In this document: positions 61,611 to 64,000 of the stretch, one piece after another
Layout: each line of letters begins with the position of its first letter
How positions within the stretch are numbered: the stretch's first letter is position 1
Assembly (NCBI GenBank): GCA_029202545.1
Contig: CP119311.1
Span: 558,001 to 622,000 of the forward strand
Source of the DNA: Candidatus Pseudobacter hemicellulosilyticus
GTDB taxonomy: Bacteria > Bacteroidota > Bacteroidia > Chitinophagales > Chitinophagaceae
DNA length: 64,000 nt
Direction: 5' to 3'
The notes under the pieces: generated by a model
Databases searched by the model: none
What the model was told of the DNA's origin: nothing
The model's input: only the letters and a program-made list of their open reading frames with translations
Program-made: the position numbers and the translations under genes

Positions 61611-62849
61611 CTATACGCTTTTGAATATCACGGTAGCATTATGTCCGCCAAAACCAAAGGCATTGCTCATAGCCACCTGCACTGGTTTTACGAGGGCCTG
61701 TCCGCTAATAATCTGGAAGTTGGCCGGCAGTTGCTCATCCGGCTCCTGCAAATTGATAGTAGGCGGAATAAGCTGGTGGCGGATTGCCTGAATACCTATA
61801 ATGGCTTCAATGGCGCCGGCTGCTCCCAGCAGATGCCCTGTCATGGACTTTGTGGCGCTGATAGCGAGCTGATGGTTCGTCCCAAAAACTTTTTGCACTG
61901 CCTGTAATTCAGCAATATCACCTATAGGAGTGGAAGTGGCATGCGGGTTCAGGTAATCCACGTCTCCGGCTTGCAGGCCGGCATCCTCTAATGCCAGCTG
62001 CATAGCTTTGGCTGCGCCGATCCCTTCGGGATGCGGAGCCGTCATATGATAGGCATCGGCTGTCATGGCAGCGCCGGCCAGTTCCGCATAGATAGTAGCA
62101 CCCCGTTGCAGCGCATGCTCATATTCTTCCAGCACCAGGGCGCCAGCCCCCTCTCCCATCACAAAGCCATCCCGCCGTTTATCGTATGGCCGGCTGGCCG
62201 CCATAGGCTCCTCATTACGGGTAGACATGGCCTTCATGGCGGAGAAGCCGCCTACCGAAGCCGGTGTAATGGGCGCTTCGGAACCTCCGCTCACCATCAC
62301 CTTCGCCTTGCCCCAGCGGATATAGTTGAAAGCATCCATCAGGGCTGTATTGGAGGTAGCGCAGGCAGAGACGGTGGTATAGTTGATCCCCTGGAAACCG
62401 TATTTCATGGAGATCATGCCGGATGCCATATTAACGATCAGCCGGGGTACAAAGAAGGGACTGAAGCGAGGCGTATTGTCGCCTTTTACATATTGGGTCA
62501 CCTCCTGTTCAAAGGTTTCCATGCCACCCTGGCCCACGCCCCAGATCACGCCGATATCGAAGGGGTCGATAACTGCACTGGCCAGACCGGCATCTTCAAT
62601 AGCCTGCGCAGCACTGTACAACGCATACTGGGTGAACAGATCACTGCGCTTGATCTCATTGCGGTCTAAATACAGCTCCGGCGCAAAGCCTTTCACTTCA
62701 CAGGCGATCCTGGTCCTGAAAGCACTGGCGTCGAAGCGGGTGATAGGACCGGCGCCAGGCTGGCCATTGATGAGGTTAGTCCAGAAAGCCGAGATATCCG
62801 CTCCCAGTGGATTGACGGTACCCATACCCGTTACAACTACTCTTTTCAT
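61611..62849 (-). CDS. FabF-like beta-ketoacyl-ACP synthase
   Basis: Thiolase-fold condensing enzyme of 412 residues (FabF/KAS II type). Catalytic residues: Cys in TTVSACATSNTALMDAF (near 162), His in LNPHATSTPIGD (near 301), and Lys-x-x-x-Gly-His in ISATKSMTGHLLGAAGA (near 334). The second site is slightly unusual (NPHATS where NAHGTS is common), and so is the position outside a fatty-acid gene cluster. It is coupled to the upstream SDR gene by an ATGA overlap. It may serve a special fatty-acid or secondary lipid pathway rather than housekeeping synthesis. A TetR regulator and operator precede the pair. Confidence 0.9.
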   Translation of the reverse strand: MKRVVVTGMGTVNPLGADISAFWTNLINGQPGAGPITRFDASAFRTRIACEVKGFAPELYLDRNEIKRSDLFTQYALYSAAQAIEDAGLASAVIDPFDIGVIWGVGQGGMETFEQEVTQYVKGDNTPRFSPFFVPRLIVNMASGMISMKYGFQGINYTTVSACATSNTALMDAFNYIRWGKAKVMVSGGSEAPITPASVGGFSAMKAMSTRNEEPMAASRPYDKRRDGFVMGEGAGALVLEEYEHALQRGATIYAELAGAAMTADAYHMTAPHPEGIGAAKAMQLALEDAGLQAGDVDYLNPHATSTPIGDIAELQAVQKVFGTNHQLAISATKSMTGHLLGAAGAIEAIIGIQAIRHQLIPPTINLQEPDEQLPANFQIISGQALVKPVQVAMSNAFGFGGHNATVIFKSV

Positions 62850-63538
62850 TTGAACAATTCTTTGGTGACACCCACAGGCACCTCATATTTACTGAGCGCC
62901 AGGGCTTCAAATAATTCGTCGGCTACTTCGGCCGGGGCAATGCCGTTCTCCCCACCGATGGCTTTTGAGAATTCGGTATTCACCAGTGGCGGATATACTT
63001 CATATACTTCCAATGGCGAATGCTCAGCGTAAGCCAGTCGCAACGCCGTAGTATAACTATGAAGCGCCGCTTTGCTGGCCGCATAGGTGGGCAGCACTTT
63101 AGCCGGCTGAAGGGCTGCAATGGAGGTGATATTTACTATGGCCGCCTGCTCCTGCTGCAATAATTGTGGCAGCAGCAGTTCGGTAAAATGAATAGGGGCC
63201 AGGTAGTTGGTACTGATCTCCTGCAGGGCCTTGTCATGCGCGCCGGCATTTTCTCCCAGTGTATATACAAATGCAGCACCTGCATTGTTGACCAGGATAT
63301 TCAGATCGGGATGGTTGGCGGCCAGTTCCTGTGCAATCCGGAGCCGGTCAGCTTCTACGGACAGGTCGCCCGCAATGGCCACGGCATTGTCCAGTTCCTG
63401 CAGGGCCTGTTCCAGCCTTTCTTTATTGCGGCCGTTGATAATAACCTTATTACCCTGGCTGCTGAATTTTTTAGCGATGGCCAGGCCGATGCCGGCAGAG
63501 CCGCCGGAGATAAAAACGGTATTGTGCGCTGTTTTCAT
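62846..63538 (-). CDS. Short-chain dehydrogenase/reductase (DltE-like)
   Basis: NAD(P)-dependent oxidoreductase of 230 residues. Rossmann motif FISGGSAGIGLAIAKKF (TGxxxGIG-type), LVNNAGAAFVYT, Ser in NITSIAALQ and Tyr-x-x-x-Lys in TYAASKAALHSYT give the classical SDR active site. Its substrate is not evident. Homologues are often called DltE-like oxidoreductases. The stop codon overlaps the FabF ATG by 4 nt (ATGA), making them a coupled pair. It follows a palindromic TetR-type operator 23 nt upstream. Confidence 0.92.
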   Translation of the reverse strand: MKTAHNTVFISGGSAGIGLAIAKKFSSQGNKVIINGRNKERLEQALQELDNAVAIAGDLSVEADRLRIAQELAANHPDLNILVNNAGAAFVYTLGENAGAHDKALQEISTNYLAPIHFTELLLPQLLQQEQAAIVNITSIAALQPAKVLPTYAASKAALHSYTTALRLAYAEHSPLEVYEVYPPLVNTEFSKAIGGENGIAPAEVADELFEALALSKYEVPVGVTKELFK

Positions 63539-63561
63539 GATTGTCTGTTTTTATGATATTT

Positions 63562-63577
63562 TATACCGATCGGTATA
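63562..63577. promoter_or_regulatory. TetR-type operator (TATACCGATCGGTATA)
   Basis: Perfect 16-bp palindrome in the 57-nt gap between the TetR gene end and the SDR start. ACCGATCGGT cores of this form are typical of TetR-family operators. It probably controls the SDR-FabF pair through the adjacent regulator. Confidence 0.75.
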
Positions 63578-63595
63578 TTTTTAGGTAAAAAAATA

Positions 63596-64000
63596 TTATT
63601 GCTGTATTTCTTCTTTGACGGTTTTTTCTACATGATCCAGGGCCAGCAGCAGGTGTTTGGGAGAACGGGCGGTCTTGGAAAGCAATATGCCTCCTTCAAT
63701 CAGCATAATGAAGAGGTAGGTATATTCGGTGGATTTAATATTGGCCCGGAAGGAACCATCCTTCTTCCCTGCTTCCATGATACCGGCAATGCGTTTTGCC
63801 AGCCGGTCGAACGACAGCTTCACTTCTTCCAGCATGGCGGGAAAGGTATCATCAGCTTCTGCTGCTGCGTTCAGCGATGGACATCCGCCGGAAATGAAAA
63901 CCGTTTTCCATTGCTTCCGGTAGAACCCGGTAACGGCCAGCAACTTGTCCAGAGGCGTAGAGGCTTTGCTGATGGCCAGTTCCATGGCTTTGGCCAGCTG
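63596..64000 (-). CDS. TetR/AcrR family transcriptional regulator (N-terminal part outside window)
   Basis: Only the C-terminal 134 residues are visible; the reading frame continues beyond the right edge. The sequence (FYRKQWKTVFISGGCPSLNAAAEADDTFPAMLEEVKLSFDRLAKRIAGIMEAGKKDGSFRANIKSTEYTYLFIMLIEGGILLSKTARSPKHLLLALDHVEKTV) matches the ligand-binding domain found in TetR regulators of the C-terminal type 11 group. The HTH is missing. The gene lies immediately upstream of the SDR-FabF pair on the same strand, with the palindromic operator between. Confidence 0.8.
   Translation of the reverse strand, partial: QLAKAMELAISKASTPLDKLLAVTGFYRKQWKTVFISGGCPSLNAAAEADDTFPAMLEEVKLSFDRLAKRIAGIMEAGKKDGSFRANIKSTEYTYLFIMLIEGGILLSKTARSPKHLLLALDHVEKTVKEEIQQ

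Noticed and set aside
1..64000. CRISPR arrays, tRNA/rRNA genes, integrases, transposases or phage genes
   Set aside because: None were recognised in either strand; codon use and GC are even across the window, giving no sign of a recent mobile island.

Overview
The window (about 53% GC) comes from the chromosome of a Bacteroidota bacterium, most likely the Chitinophagaceae (Chitinophaga or Niastella-like). The reasons are type IX secretion genes (PorP/SprF, PorV, PorU, GldJ) and a T9SS-sorted protease, a SusC/SusD system driven by an ECF sigma/FecR pair, bacillithiol synthesis (BshA), Bacteroidetes-only families (DUF4292, DUF4302) and TAnnTTTG-type promoters. No rRNA, tRNA, CRISPR array, phage or insertion sequence was recognised. 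Both ends cut genes: PorP/SprF on the left and a TetR regulator on the right.

Layout. 1-6 kb: end of a PorP/SprF gene, anion symporter, 3-methyladenine glycosylase, EI24 membrane protein, RsmI-like methylase, BshA. 6-14.3 kb (minus strand): ispF-dut-DUF4292-envC-like operon, then porU and porV. 14.5-17.5 kb: gldJ and murF. 17.5-20.2 kb: OsmC protein, MetZ-type sulfhydrylase and divergent metX. 20.2-33 kb (minus strand): a complete assimilatory sulfate-reduction cluster, transcribed cysH-cysD-cysN-cysE-cobA-cysJ-cysI-(SirC-TauE fusion)-TonB receptor. 33.4-38.7 kb: a large T9SS-secreted subtilase. 38.7-48.8 kb: sigma/anti-sigma/SusC/SusD/zinc metallohydrolase/DUF4302 uptake locus. 48.8-50 kb: HipA-like kinase plus DUF3037 pair. 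50-53.3 kb: lipid kinase, App1-type phosphatase and PAP2 phosphatase. 53.3-56 kb: methyltransferase, YeiH transporter, flavin-type stress protein. 56-61.5 kb: AsmA-like protein and a BtuB-like receptor. 61.6-64 kb: FabF-like synthase, SDR and a TetR regulator with a palindromic operator.

How they work together. The central theme is sulfur. Sulfate is activated by CysDN, reduced by an Fe-S (APS-type) CysH and by CysJI, and siroheme for CysI is made by CobA and the SirC domain. CysE makes O-acetylserine, MetX/MetZ make homocysteine, and BshA uses cysteine for bacillithiol. CysK is not in the window.

The most notable discovery is in the 435-bp region upstream of cysH. Between a good promoter and the cysH start lies a 13-codon reading frame encoding MHTCCCCNTCCSC (7 of 13 residues Cys), which looks like a cysteine-sensing leader peptide. 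The promoter is also flanked by two copies of a 17-bp palindrome (TCTACT-N5-AGTAGA type). The same palindrome recurs before cobA and before the TonB receptor of the cluster, which defines a candidate sulfur regulon with two layers of control.
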